Assembly (NCBI GenBank): GCA_022410635.1
Contig: JAJVDF010000165.1
Coordinates: forward strand, 1,646,725-1,710,724
DNA from: Tretioscincus oriximinensis
Taxonomy: Eukaryota > Chordata > Lepidosauria > Squamata > Gymnophthalmidae
Length of the DNA stretch: 64,000 nucleotides
Direction of reading: 5' to 3'
In this document: positions 1 to 11,195 of the stretch, one piece after another
Layout: each line of letters starts with the position of its first letter
Numbering within the stretch: position 1 is the stretch's first letter
Notes under the pieces: generated by a model
Database searches by the model: none
What the model was told of the DNA's origin: nothing
The model's input: only the letters and a program-made list of their open reading frames with translations
Position numbers and translations under genes: made by a program

Positions 1-2760
1 AAGTTAATCTGCCTTTTGTGGATTGCATATGGCATTGGCGTAGCTCCCAGGGCAGTCTGGGCTTTGTTTTCTTTTTGCATTAAGTTGAAGATTTTCCAGT
101 AGGCTGAGTGGCTTAGTAGATAACACATCGATCTTTTTCACTGGGGAATGTAGCTGGAAGTTCATTTTAAGGTCTCAAAGTTTTCAATTAATGAGCGCTT
201 GCGAAGGGAACTCACTGGTGCTGTGGGCAGCATACTGTCACTGAACAAGCAAAAATCCTTCACATGGAGAATAGTATGTAACATGATCTATTCCATCAAC
301 ACTGTATAGTAGACAGAATGCAATTTAATCATGAAGTAAGCTGGGCAACCTTGAAATACAGTTTCTTTCCCTATTGTCATTTACCTCCTGTTTGCACAGG
401 TTTAGTAATCTGTTTTAGAGTGCTCACTAATTCCACATTGCCTGCATAGGCCTCANCCAGATGACACCCAAATATCACACAACAAGGGCCCCCTCCAAAT
501 GGTAGCCAAATATTACACATGAAACGATATCACATAGTAAATCAATTATGTGATCATCACTGCCTACATAAGAGGTATTATCAGTACGTAGTTTGCCATT
601 TGTACATTCAGGTATTTTGCCAGCACAAAATACCTGGACGTGGGTGACTGGTGTCATTCATGCATGTATGACCACTATTTTTGATGTCCGTGCACGTGTG
701 GTTGATGTCCTCTACATCCACATAGCTATGCTGTCCCCCCACTATTATTGTATAGCGTGATACTGCATCGTATTATGAATTCCTTGCACCACAATGGCAT
801 GTGGCAGACACACCATGGCTATGTAATAACCATGCTAAAAATATGGATGCAACCTAGATGTGTCGTAACAGCTGTCTGAAATAATTTATCTGTAGAAGGC
901 ACAAATGGTTTGCCTATGTGTAATAATGCTAGCAAATACACCTTAGCCGTGGTGTCCTTGAACACAGGACAGATTAAAGGGCTCATGGGATTAGCTGCAG
1001 GAGGCCTGTGCATTTGGTAAATTTACCCCACTGCAGCTGCCCCACATTTGGTTCTGGATCCAGATCTTCTGTTGTTTAAGGTTTGCAGATACAGCAAATC
1101 TTTGGAGCCAGCAAAGAGCAGTGGCCTCAACTGCTTGTGACTGATGTAGAGATGGGCAAATTCCACCACAGGGATCCCCCTCCCCGTGTCAACATTATCA
1201 CAATTGCACAGCGGAGAGGCTTCAGCTATTTCTAAAGCATTTTAAGGCCCACCATACAGACACAGAAGACTCCTGTTGAAATAGATAAAGCTAATTCACT
1301 TTTATTAAAGTGGATTAGTTCATGCAGATGCAAATAAATCCTATATGTGAAATTGTCAAACGGCAAACATGTGCACAAAACCCTGATGCACAGCTAGGGC
1401 TTTTTCCAGATAGGGGCACCTTTCTGCATGCTAATGTGAGATAAGATGTCCCCCCCCCCCCCAGTTACCCTTAGCATAATCCATCTGCACAGGATGGAAC
1501 ATAGATAGGGTGAGGATGCTCAAAATGGTCTACCAGTAGAATTCAGTAATACGTCCTACCAACCCATAGCAGGTAATTTGGACAATGGAATTGTGTGGAC
1601 ACCGTGCCTCTATGGGAGAATCATTTTTTGTGGTGTTGGAAGTAAATTGTCACCAAAGAAGGTGCTTCCCGGAAAATTCAAAAACTGGGAATAAAAGTTT
1701 ACAATCTTCAAAGCCTGTCTCATCTACTCTAAGGGCTGGTGCAGCTTTCAGACCTGAGGCCAAAGCTTTTGTCAGTACACGCTGCCTGGCAGTAGAGTAC
1801 AAGCCATCCACAGGTTGCCTGGGCGGTACAGTACAAGCCATTCCCTTGTGAATAAGGGTGACTGATCAACTGTGTTGTTTCTTTTAAATGCCGGTTGCTT
1901 GACACCTGGAAGATGATTGGATACTGTGAAATATAGCACAACTGCTCATATAACACTAAATAAGAGGACAGAAAAGGGGCAAATGTTTGCCTAAAAGTTG
2001 GATCTGGAACCACATAGATAATTTCTCCTAAAATTAATTTACCTATTTATTTTCAATCTTTATTATCTTAGTTTGTAGGAGGGTATGAGACCCCCTTTCT
2101 AGAAATTCTAAAAAAAACCATGCACGTACCTTTGTTTTAGTTTTTGGCTAGTCTCAGCTTTATCTCTTCTGCCAGGAAGTAGCTTAAACTGGAAAAAAAA
2201 ATGAACAGCCTGAAAAGAAGGTTAAAGCTATAAGTGGGAAGTTAGGATTTTCCATTTTCTTTTCCTTTTTTCAAGCCCCGTAGCAGAAAGCTGGATTTGA
2301 CTAGGTCTTATTTGGGGGCGGGGTGGGTGAGTGGGCTCATTTTTCCTTCACAGCTCTGCCCCACACGGAATGATAACAAACACATTTCTCCTTGGTAGGT
2401 TTCCTGCAATTGTTCCAGAGTCCCAATTTTGCTTGCTCTTCAGCTGTCTGGCTGAACAGCAATGCTCTTCTGGGTCCCTGAAATACTGTTTAATACAGAA
2501 AAGAGGCTGCATCAGCAAATCCCATTGGAAAATTTGAAAAGAGGTTGAGTTGGTCGTATATGGATGCGGTCGTTCATTATTAAAGTGAGAAAGATTATTT
2601 TAAAATTCCCAAACGTAGCCCAGAAAGTCAATAGATACGCATTCTGACCTTCCCGGGAGGATAGGTGGGTTGCAGGGAGGGAGGCAGAAGGGTATGGATC
2701 TTTTAAAATGTTCTATGAATGCGTTGTTACCTTTTGTTGTTCTCTTTGTTCTTTTGTTAC
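1..2760. other. Unassigned non-coding DNA
   Basis: No gene or clear repeat is recognised. There is a 13-base C tract at 1450-1462. Open frames between 1585 and 2013 exist on both strands in the same place, have no recognisable domain and look like chance. Some stretches (655-1015) look like old, unclassified repeat DNA, but I cannot name a family. Confidence 0.6.
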
Positions 2761-2818
2761 CTGACCTGGGACCAGGGGAAGGGAGAGATATAAATCCTTA
2801 TAAATAAATAAATAAATG
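2761..2818 (+). mobile_element. SINE / Bov-B-type 3' tail relic
   Basis: A short segment ends in a purine-rich box (gggagagatataaat) followed by (AAAT)n, which resembles the 3' tail shared by Sauria SINEs and RTE/Bov-B LINEs. The body upstream is too degraded to assign, so this could also be a chance match ending in a microsatellite. Confidence 0.35.
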
Positions 2819-2907
2819 GACTTCAGCTCTCTGACTTGTAAATTTAAAAGGTTTCTGTGAATTGTTTGCAAATCCTGTCCTCTGCAAAATAATAAAGCCA
2901 TTTAATA

Positions 2908-3050
2908 ATACCATTCATTTATAAAGCTCATTTCACCAAAGGGCGGCTCAGATAGCTTTTGTTGCTTTCTACACAACAGGGCTGAGAGGTCATGCAGCTG
3001 GCCTCATGGAAGAGTACAGAATTGAACCAGGAGACTAGCAGAAAAGTGTC
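2908..3050 (-). mobile_element. Degenerate Sauria-type SINE, antisense
   Basis: Read on the minus strand this has the order of the better SINE copies in the window: a region like the tRNA B-box (antisense 'gaaccaggagac'), a middle with 'caacaaaagct', then a GCC-rich 3' tail box. It is old and lacks a clean A-box and clean ends. The same 'caacaaaagctatgt' middle motif occurs in the SINEs at 5.3 and 24.7 kb. Confidence 0.45.
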
Positions 3051-3078
3051 CATCCCTCTAATGATTACATCAAACTGG

Positions 3079-3444
3079 GGCTGCATCCACACGAAGGGCT
3101 AAAAACCGCCCTTTCCTTTGTTGCATGGATGGCAGTTGACTACATGCAAAGCACAGCAGCCACCATAGGTGGGAGGGATGAAGGAAGCGCGGGCTTCGCT
3201 TCCACCGTACCTGATTAGCACGTCTCTCTGCTGATTGGCTGAGTGCCGGCAAACCCCACGAGACTCAGAACAGCAGCGGGTTTTGGCCCAGGAGCCCCAT
3301 GAGAGCTATAAATCTACGCTCTCAGGAGACCCACTACAAGGCAGGTTTGCTGTGGCTCCACTGCTGAGAAGCCAGCTTTACGTCTGACGGAGCCGCTGGG
3401 ATGGCGCTCCTAACCAGACACCAATACACCATGTGGATGCAACC
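3079..3444. mobile_element. Non-autonomous TIR DNA transposon (ggctgc-type)
   Basis: The left end begins ggctgcatccacacg and the right end finishes catgtggatgcaacc, giving an imperfect terminal inverted repeat of about 15 bp. No transposase frame lies inside. Similar ends bound elements at 38.6, 50.1 and 54.5 kb, which supports a real family. A target duplication is not clear, so the superfamily is undecided; PIF/Harbinger is one possibility. Confidence 0.5.
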
Positions 3445-5210
3445 TGGCTCTCAGAACAATGTCATTTCTATACCTGCTCTANGGAATGGTACTGGCAGCT
3501 GATGGGAATGCAGCATCTGCACCACAAACTGCCAATCAATCCCTGAGCAGCTGAAGCCATTTCTTGGTCTTACCACATATTCCTGCTGAGTCCTGGAAGA
3601 ATAGCAAATATGGGCTGGANGTGCCCCATCTTATCTGCATACCCAGTGAATGCCATGCCCAAATTCAATCATAGGAAAGGATTGGAGGGGTGAGCTGGGC
3701 GTGGGCACAGAGGCTTAACACACCATGTTTATACTCTACTGAACATGGGGGCAGCCAGAGATTGGACTGTTCCAAACACTGTCTTAACCTTTCCCAAATA
3801 TTAAGTGCAGAACTGATTTTTTGTGCTTTTTAGGCCGTTAGTTACATTCCAGAGATAGAGTGGTTCTCTTTAGCTGGAGAAATCTCTCAGCAGTTTCATC
3901 ACTACAGTAATTTCTCTTCTCCAGAACAATAATCAATCAAAGACACATTATACCCTTTAGTCTCATTTGGGAGGATAGGAGATAAAATTNGGATTGAGTT
4001 ATCTTTCCTTTCCTCCTCTCCCAACTAGAACTTTTGGGCTCACTGTTAACCAGTGGGGTCAGGAATCTGCATTGTTTTAGCATAGAAACCAGCCACCTCT
4101 GGGTGGGCAAAGGGAGGGCTGGGGCATCCTCCCCCTCCAATTATATGTAACTGTGGGTGGGATTTTCCAATTCCCCTTTCCTTATTATGACGATCAGGCC
4201 CTTTTAGAAAAGTCTGACAGTTGCAGTCAGATATCTGAAAAAAGAGAAAGAATTAAGAATTAAACTCATTGCATAGAGCCCACTGTATCTCTAAGGCAGT
4301 GGGCTTCATTTCACTAGAACCTAGATATTCCTGAATAAACCAGTCCTTGGATTACTTTATTCTGAAATATTCATGTGTTATTCTTCAATAAGTGAGTGTA
4401 TCCTTATGTCATAGGACCTTCACCTTTTCTAGTACTCCTTACACAGTATCTATTTGCTTTTTATATCCATCTTCTATAATGCATCATCGGTTATGTAATG
4501 TATTGATTAATGTTTGACGCTAAGTCTTTAAAAAATGTTGCAGTGGAATGAATGATTGAATTTTGCTTCACACAAGACCCAACTGCATAGGGCAATAAAA
4601 TTGCCATCCTGAAATATACCCTTGGACTGTCCTTTGGGAAATCTAAAATGCTTTGTCAACATAAAATAAATTGCATGGTTGCTTTTTGAGAAATGGGTGG
4701 GAACTGCTTTATTAATGTTTTGTAAATTTCCCCAGAGGTTTATATATATTTTATTGGTAATAACCAAAAGGACCTTGCAAAACCTGTTAACATTACAGGA
4801 TTTTTTTTTTAAAAAAAACCATTTCTAACATATTTTTTTTAAAAAATAAATACTGCTGAAGAAGAATATTTCTTTTTTTTTCACTGCCGGTCTGGTCCTT
4901 CTTTGATTCTGACTCATTTCTCAAACAGTTTATATTTGATATTTTCCTGTACTTTTTATTTTTCTGATTTTATATCTTTTAATTAAGTACTTGCAATCTT
5001 CCCTATGACCTTAAAGTGTAAGATAAATTTTTAAAAAATAATTAATTAAACAAACAAACAAATAAATGTTTTATAAACACTTGGTGCTTTCACTGACATC
5101 TTAAATATTTGAATATTATGCATTGCAGTGAATCTGGATGTCTGCAGGAAAATATTGAATCAGTAGCTTAGGATGGGGGCGGGATGCAAAGGAGTGGTTG
5201 CCTTTGCCAC
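3445..5210. other. Unassigned non-coding DNA
   Basis: No gene is supported. From 4798 to 5070 the sequence is strongly A/T-rich, with A and T runs and a short (AAAC)n tract near 5050. The minus-strand frames at 3937-4140 and 4528-4767 show no domain. Confidence 0.6.

Positions 5211-5283
<73 letters not shown>
5211..5283. repeat. (ATA)n microsatellite
   Basis: About 24 uninterrupted copies of the trinucleotide aat/ata. It creates a poly-asparagine open frame that is not a protein. It lies just 5' of a SINE. Confidence 0.97.
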
Positions 5284-5284
<1 letters not shown>

Positions 5285-5320
5285 CAGTGTACCTCCTCTG
5301 TCTCACAAAAAAATCCCCCA

Positions 5321-5577
5321 CTGTTTGAACTTCCTAATGGTTAGAGTGTTGGACTCATACCTGGTAGTCTCCCAGTTCGATTCCCCACTCCTCCACGAAA
5401 GCCAGCTGGGTGACCTTGGGTCAGTCACAGTTCTTTGAACTCTCTCAGCCCCACCTACTCCACAGGGTGTCTGTTGTGGAGAAAGCAACAAAAGCTATGT
5501 GNGCCACCATATGGTTGGCCGCCCTGAGACCTTTGGGTATAGGGTGGGATACAAGTACAAATAAATAAATAAATAAG
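5321..5577 (+). mobile_element. Sauria-type tRNA-derived SINE
   Basis: The 5' part is tRNA-like, with an A-box region (ggttagagtgttggactc) and a B-box (cagttcgattcccc). It is followed by the conserved middle (gggtgaccttgggtcagtca), a 3' tail of the RTE/Bov-B kind (ccgccctgagacc ... gggtgggatacaa) and an (AAAT)n end. This order defines the Sauria SINE family of squamates. It contains one ambiguous base at 5502. It is the most complete copy of the family here. Confidence 0.88.
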
Positions 5578-6513
5578 TGCAACAGGATAAAAGAGCCCAG
5601 ACAATAGAAGAGGAGGGGACGACGCTGAGAGTGTTGGAGACCATGGTAGCCTAGACAGGAACCTTGGGCTAGCCAGCTTCCATCGCCCAGCCATGTCGAT
5701 AAGCTGCAATGGTGTTCAGGCAGTGGAGATGACGGCCTCTCCTTCCCTTGCTCTGGAATCTGGCCACCCATGCTGACCACTGATGTTCCCTTTTCTGCTT
5801 TCTGCTTAGGCAGTATCAGAAAATGAACTATGAGAAGGTGTGCTCCACTTATCCGTCCTTTATCTTTTCTCATTGCTGAAGAGAAACTGTACTTGTGGGC
5901 TTGATCACCTAACAATTCTTTCCCACTTCACGGGGCTTGCTAACTCTAACCTGAGTTCGGCACAAGTCTAAACGAATACCATATTATTGTTATAGTGAGG
6001 TTGTTTTAACTTAAGTGGGCTGCTTGAAAATAACCAGTGTACATCTTCCTCAAAACTACAGCCTCTTCACTTGGACTAAAAAGTAGCTGTGATGGTATGA
6101 GGCAATGTTTTTTGTCTCTGCATCACATTGCTTCTGGCTCCAATTGCTCATAACCAACAAGGGTATTATGGAATCTCTACATGATTAATTATCTGTTGCT
6201 AAGCACAGTGGTTGAAAATGTCTTGTCGTCTTTATTTAGGTAAGTGTTTCAGCTGAGGAGAAATTAGGTTAGTCAATACATTTATACCTGTAGGTTTCAG
6301 GAAGACTTAGTGACATCACCTTTCTTACGCCATGAAGGAATTCCAGCAGATGATTTTAGCAGTAATTTATCGGTTTTCTTCTAAGGAGGAATAACTGAGA
6401 AATAAATAAAAGAAGGTCAGATTCAAAGTAGTAAGAATCTGTTTTTAGGTCACTAAATCTGTTTCTGAAGAAGCTTACAGTAGCTTCAGACACTCGGGAA
6501 TGCTGTTGTAAAA
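5578..6513. other. Unassigned non-coding DNA
   Basis: No domain or repeat is recognised. A minus-strand frame (5445-5915) runs partly through the SINE and has no family resemblance. Confidence 0.55.
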
Positions 6514-6705
6514 ATGAAAACATGTAAAATGAGAAGTCATCTAACGCCAGCCTTTTGGTGGAGACTAGATTTAGGCTTAAGACAGCTGGTGCCAGAGCAT
6601 TTGCCTGTTAATGTTCTGAGACTCTGGAATGCCTTGCAAGTGGATACTGGGCCACCAGAATCAATTAGGCATCTTAAGAGCAACATTAAGACATTTCTTA
6701 AGTGA
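6514..6705 (+). mobile_element. LINE ORF2 C-terminal remnant (CR1/L2-like)
   Basis: A 63-residue open segment ends in a pattern typical of the extreme C-terminus of CR1/L2-group LINE reverse transcriptases: a 'LRLWNAL' block, then 'IRHLKSNIKTFLK' and a stop. The same pattern (W-N-L-P, then a lysine-rich F-K-x-x-L segment) is seen in the CR1 copies at 13.8 and 57.5 kb, though this copy is clearly a different lineage. No upstream RT is readable. Confidence 0.4.
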
Positions 6706-6956
6706 CCGTTTTGTTACGTGGAAGAGCAAATGGTATAGCTTGGGTTATTAGAGACATTAGCTATTGCATTCATTCAGGCAAATAAAGGTAGATGAAAAAC
6801 AATTAAAGCATATAATGCCACTGAGTACTTTTTGTGGCCTTTGAATATAAACAAAGAGGAGAAAGTGTAAAGGAAATTTAAACTGCAACCCCACTTCACT
6901 TGTTTATCCCTTATAGGTAGATATTCTGCAACAGAGAGCTCAATAACTGTGGAATA
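6706..6956. other. Unassigned spacer
   Basis: AT-rich sequence with no recognised feature, ending at the 8-bp duplication that flanks the hAT element. Confidence 0.5.
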
Positions 6957-6964
6957 TTCTAGAG

Positions 6965-7592
6965 CAGGGGTGGGCAATTATTTTTTCCATGGGGCCACAT
7001 GAGACACAGAAAATATTGTGGAGGGCCGGCCAAATTCAGCAAGGAGGGTGAAGCCAGGGGTCTTGTCCCCACCTCTTCCAGCCCCCCCCCGGGGTTCTCC
7101 AAGCGGCACGTCGAGTGAGGTGGCCAGGCAGGGGCTTNGACCCACACAGATAAACGGGCAGGTAGGAAACGGGGAGCGCGTCCCGGCGGCAGCGCCCGCC
7201 GGAGCAAATCTCAAAGAGGCAGCGGAGCGCGGAGGAAGGAACCGACCCTCACAGCAGGTCCCAGGCGCCCTCCGGGCTCCCCCCTCTGCCCGCCCAGCCG
7301 GCCCAGAAGAAGAACTTGGTTCACGCTCTTGCTTGTAGCGGCCAATTAGCAGCAGCGCGGCAGCAGGAGGCTGCGAAAGGGACCNGCGCGCCCCCCCTCC
7401 CGGCGGACCCTGCGCGGCGCTCAGATTTCTTGAGCTTGTTGGGAGAACTTTGCTCGGCTTCCGCGCCTGCAGGAGCGAAGGGGAGGATGCATTATGAGGA
7501 GCCCCCTGTCGCTCCAATTAACATTACACAGGTCGGTCAGAGCCAATCAAAGGGCTGTATGCGGCCCGGGGGCCGTACAATACCCAGGTCTG
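6965..7592. mobile_element. Non-autonomous hAT element, CpG-rich, 628 bp
   Basis: The ends are caggggtgggcaatta and tacaatacccaggtctg, an imperfect hAT-type TIR (CAGGGGTGGGCAA class). The 8-bp sequence ttctagag is perfectly repeated at 6957-6964 and 7593-7600, which is the duplication length hAT transposases make. The inside is very GC- and CpG-rich against AT-rich flanks and has frames open on both strands (around 6978-7517 and 7018-7660) that read as low-complexity proline/alanine/arginine sequence, not transposase. It was probably mobilised by a hAT transposase supplied elsewhere. Confidence 0.88.
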
Positions 7593-7600
7593 TTCTAGAG

Positions 7601-8512
7601 GATGGTGAAATGGGTGATGTTAGATGCAATCTTATGTTACCAGCTAGGTATCATTTTTAGGCACAAAAGTGATTGGGAAGATATCTTTATATNTATGTTA
7701 CCATGCAGTATCTTTCAGCAACTCTGTGACTGCAATTTAAGTTATATGGCAGAACAGAAACATATATATTTACATGCACGGAATAATTAGCAGTATGCTT
7801 AACTAATTGGATATTTTAAAGTTTCTGCTTGAATTAACATTAATGTTAAGCTTGGAAATGGACCGAATGAAGAATGCAGTGAAGTTGCAAATCAAGGAAA
7901 GACCACTGGAGTTCTTCACTGATAGGATTAGAAAACTGGGAGGGATGTATAGCTGCATGTAAATTATGATTACATTGAAAAATCATTGTAAAATGTATTT
8001 TTATGCCTTTTTGTTTTCATTTCATTTATCTCTTTAGTTACATATGACTGTGCATTACTACAATATTCAGCCAACCCTCATATCAAAATATAGCAATGAT
8101 AAAGTATAAAATCAGTGGCTAAAATAACACCATCACTCATCAAAAGTAATCTTACAAGAAGTTGTTGCAAAAAAGGAATTAAGAATTCTGATCTAAAAAC
8201 TGATAGATCTCAAAGACCTGTTGAAATAGGCAGCTGAAATAAAAATGATTGGGAAATCTGGTTGAGTTACATTGGAAGACGTATCTTTAGATAACAAATT
8301 ATGGGATATTATTCAGATCCCCTCTTCTTGCTCTTCCCAGACAGAAGGAGACGATCTTGAGGGAAAATACCAAGTGTTTGCTTCATCTAACATTNTTATT
8401 CTTTTATCTGTTTTAATTCATTCTTACTGTTTATATAATATATTGCAACTCACCCAGGGATCCTAGAGTAGAAAGAATGAAAGAAAGAAAAGAAGAAGGA
8501 ACATTCCATAGG
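7601..8512. other. Unassigned non-coding DNA
   Basis: AT-rich; no gene or named repeat seen. Confidence 0.55.
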
Positions 8513-8680
8513 CCTTCCCTCAGGGCCATATTTAGGCAAAATATTGATACTGGTAGAACTAATGGAGATTAATATTTTTGCTTTTATTATTATAAAACCC
8601 AAAGTAACTAAGGGAAGAGGAGGAGTAAAATAAAATTAATAAATAANGAAATAAGAAAATTAAAGCCCATGGGTAAAATA

Positions 8681-9025
8681 CAGTGGTACCTCGGTTCTCG
8701 AACGCCTTGAAAGTCGACCAAATTGGTGTTCGACCGGCAGATTCCAGAAACTTTTGTCCTGGAATCCGAACACCGATTTGGAACTCGAACTTCCTCCGGC
8801 GTTCTTTCGGCCAGGCGCGCCTTGCCGACGTCATCAGAGTGCGTTTTTTCAGCCAGGCGCGCCTTCCGGACGTCATCAGAGTGCGTTTTTTTGGCCCGGC
8901 GTGCCTTGCTGACGTCATCAGAGTGCGTTTTTTCGGCCCGGCGCGCCTTTCTTCGGTTCTCGAACAAATTGGTTCTCGACCCGTCCTGCCGGAACGAATT
9001 GTGTTCGAGAACCGAGGTACCACTG
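8681..9025. mobile_element. Tigger-like (Tc1/mariner) MITE, 345 bp
   Basis: Long, nearly perfect TIRs: left cagtggtacctcggttctcg, right cgagaaccgaggtaccactg. It is flanked by TA on both sides (8679-8680 and 9026-9027), the Tc1/mariner target. It carries no transposase. The related copy of the host MITE at 39845-40050 has an uninterrupted 'aaaatgtagcat' at the matching point, an effectively empty site. Long frames crossing this region on both strands arise from its tandem repeats and are not genes. Confidence 0.9.
8811..8950. repeat. 42-bp minisatellite with CRE-like cores
   Basis: Three consecutive 42-bp units (8811-8852, 8853-8894, 8895-8936) and a 14-bp partial fourth unit. Each unit has a ggcgcgcc-like box, then a gacgtcatcag core, then gtgcg and a T run. 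The third unit contains a perfect palindromic TGACGTCA. It is wholly internal to the Tigger MITE. Confidence 0.92.
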
Positions 9026-9055
9026 TAATGCCTAAATTCAGCCCTGCTTTCCCCC

Positions 9056-9057
<2 letters not shown>

Positions 9058-9097
<40 letters not shown>
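9058..9097. repeat. (AC)n microsatellite
   Basis: About 20 uninterrupted AC units just outside the right end of the hAT-like MITE. Confidence 0.97.
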
Positions 9098-9100
<3 letters not shown>

Positions 9101-10799
9101 CTAACTTACAGGTATTTTGCAAGAGGAGCAATTAAATGAAAAAACAGCATAGTAAGAGAAGTGATATTACAAAAAAAATCTGACATCATTGCTGTTTTTT
9201 TTTTTTACCATATTGCTATTTTGGGATATTGCCTCCATATTCCAACATTATATTGGAATTGCCATTGGTGTTTGTGGCCATCCCAGTAAAATGCTGTAAG
9301 AATCATGGAGTTTTACCTACATTTTATGGCACCTGTGACATGTTCCACAATCATGGTGAAAGACCTATTCTTGGTTTCTAGCCTGGCTGAATTTTGTGAA
9401 TGGAAAATTGGTTTTTTTTTTACATTTGTCCAAATGTTTGAGTGGGTCCAAGAAGAAAGTATTTTTGTGCTCTTAAGATGAGACAGTGCCATATATCCCA
9501 ACTACTGTTTAAAAATATTTGCTAACTCACTTTGAAGATATTTCCAACAAATTATGTTTTCTTCAGGACATAACTACAAATGATTCCATACTAATGTCAA
9601 TGTAGTTATTGGGGGACTTTGCTTTCCCTCTNAACCTGTAAACTTTATTTTCATCCCTTTCCTCTTCTGCCCAATGCTGCTTGACATTTACCAGAACTCA
9701 GTGTGATTTAGTGACCTTGGCCACACTGTGCAATTTAATTTGTCAATTTGGGAAATTAATTTGTGGAAGAATGAGTTGAAGTCAGAGGTCAGGCAGTTGG
9801 AGTGCAGACCTGCTGACAGGTTGACTATCCATGGGGGGCTAATGAGAACACACCCCCAAATGAACGGAACAAAAGCAGACAGATTACACTGCCTGGTTTG
9901 GTGGCTGGAATCGATAACATCAGGCAGTTGTGCCCACATTTCTACTATGATTTCACCACATGCTGCTAGAGCAGCCATTCAAAAATACCTAGAATATTTT
10001 TTGGTCTGGTTATGGGAGACCACTGGATGTAGTCAGCTTTGATAAAAATGAAGACCGTTTAATGGTACCACCTTCATTTTGCATTACTGTGAGGGGATAC
10101 AGTCAGTTGAGATGACTTTGCCACTGTGGATTGTATTTATTGAGTTGCTTGCTTGGAAGTGCACCCAAGTGAAAATTATACTCTATTCAAACCTGGTTAT
10201 TTCATAGAGGTGGCCAATTAGAAAGAAGCTTTCCCTTTGTGGGAGAGTCTACATTAAGAAAAAGCCACAACATTGTATCTTAGTGATTGCTAATCTTAAT
10301 GAATACAGCAAATAAACCCATTTTTTTAAAAAAGGTTTGAATTATCAGGTCCTATCAATCTAGGACCTCCCAGATTTCACATATTGTATCTGTGGAATCT
10401 AATCAGTTAGATTTGAGAGGAAATCCATGACATTTAGAATGAACCAGGTTGGCAGCCATTCCATTTGACAATAATTTTCTAAGATTATTTGACCNTATTT
10501 TATTTGGACAAACCAAAGAATGAAAATTCTGCATGAAAGCTGTGTAGTCTAAATCTTTCCCACCAAACGAAGTTTATTATGCTGGCAATATTTCTTTTCA
10601 GGTTGGAAATAATTATGATTTCAATTTGTGTAGTGTATAACATGGAGTAACCTTTCAGGGGATGATCTTGATATTAGCAGAGACTTAAAAGTGTTGTGAT
10701 GGGACTTTCTGGACTTCTCCATCCCTGAAAGAAGTGATCTGATTGAATTACCGTTATATAAAATTACAGATGGTGTAGAAAAGATAGAGAAAAATGCTT
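9098..10799. other. Unassigned non-coding DNA
   Basis: No gene is supported. Frames at 9688-10042 are open on both strands over the same bases without any domain and look like chance. Confidence 0.55.
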
Positions 10800-11195
10800 T
10801 TCTCTATTAATGTTTCACTGGAACAGGTGAATATTTTGCCTTTGTCTTTGCTTGACTATGCTTCACAGAATAGCTAGGTAGGCTAGGGAAATATTTTTTC
10901 ACCCATAGGGTCATTGGCCTTTGGAATTTACTTCCAGAAGANGTGGTGGTACCTAGCAGCCTGGATAGCTTTAAGACAGGATTAGACAAGTTCATGGACA
11001 CTAAGGGTATAAATAGCTACTAGGATAGATGTCTTGATGCTGCCTCTGAGATGGAGCAACAAGCAGTACTCCTAAAATACCATTTACAGTGTTGAGAAAA
11101 GTTGAAGATTTTGCCTTCTTCTGTTCCAGACTGCCCAGGTTCAATTGGTGGGCCTCTGTGTGACACATAATGCTGGACTAGATGGGCTAGAGAAG
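10800..11195 (+). mobile_element. CR1 LINE 3' end (subfamily A), degenerate
   Basis: The sequence matches, with gaps, the 3' end of the better CR1 at 13.8 kb: 'aaatattttttcaccca', 'ggaatttacttccag', 'ttcatggacactaagggtat', then the 3' UTR blocks 'gatggagcaacaagcag' and 'atgctggactagatgggct'. The frame is broken. It is 5'-truncated and lacks the terminal short repeat. Confidence 0.85.

Larger units (their letters stand above)
8521..9046. mobile_element. hAT-like MITE, interrupted by a Tigger MITE
   Basis: The left end reads cagggccatatttaggca and the right end tgcctaaattcagccctg, a good TIR. The 8-bp flanks (ccttccct at 8513-8520, ctttcccc at 9047-9054) agree at 6 of 8 positions, consistent with an old hAT duplication. 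The same sequence without the insertion occurs at 39845-40050, sharing the block 'ttttattattataaaa' and the 'ccatggg' box. The 345-bp Tigger MITE at 8681-9025 is nested near its right end. Confidence 0.72.

Noticed and set aside
5184..5438. 84-residue plus frame with a long poly-asparagine run
   Set aside because: It is the (ATA)n microsatellite read through into a SINE.
6978..7660. Long GC-rich frames on both strands
   Set aside because: They lie in the CpG-rich hAT MITE, overlap each other, and have no domain.
8811..8950. CRISPR-like array
   Set aside because: Tandem units are contiguous without variable spacers, and the genome is eukaryotic.
8559..9135. Long frames on both strands with repeated basic peptides
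   Set aside because: They follow the 42-bp minisatellite and (AC)n tract; 42 is a multiple of three, so repeats stay open by arithmetic. They cross MITE ends.
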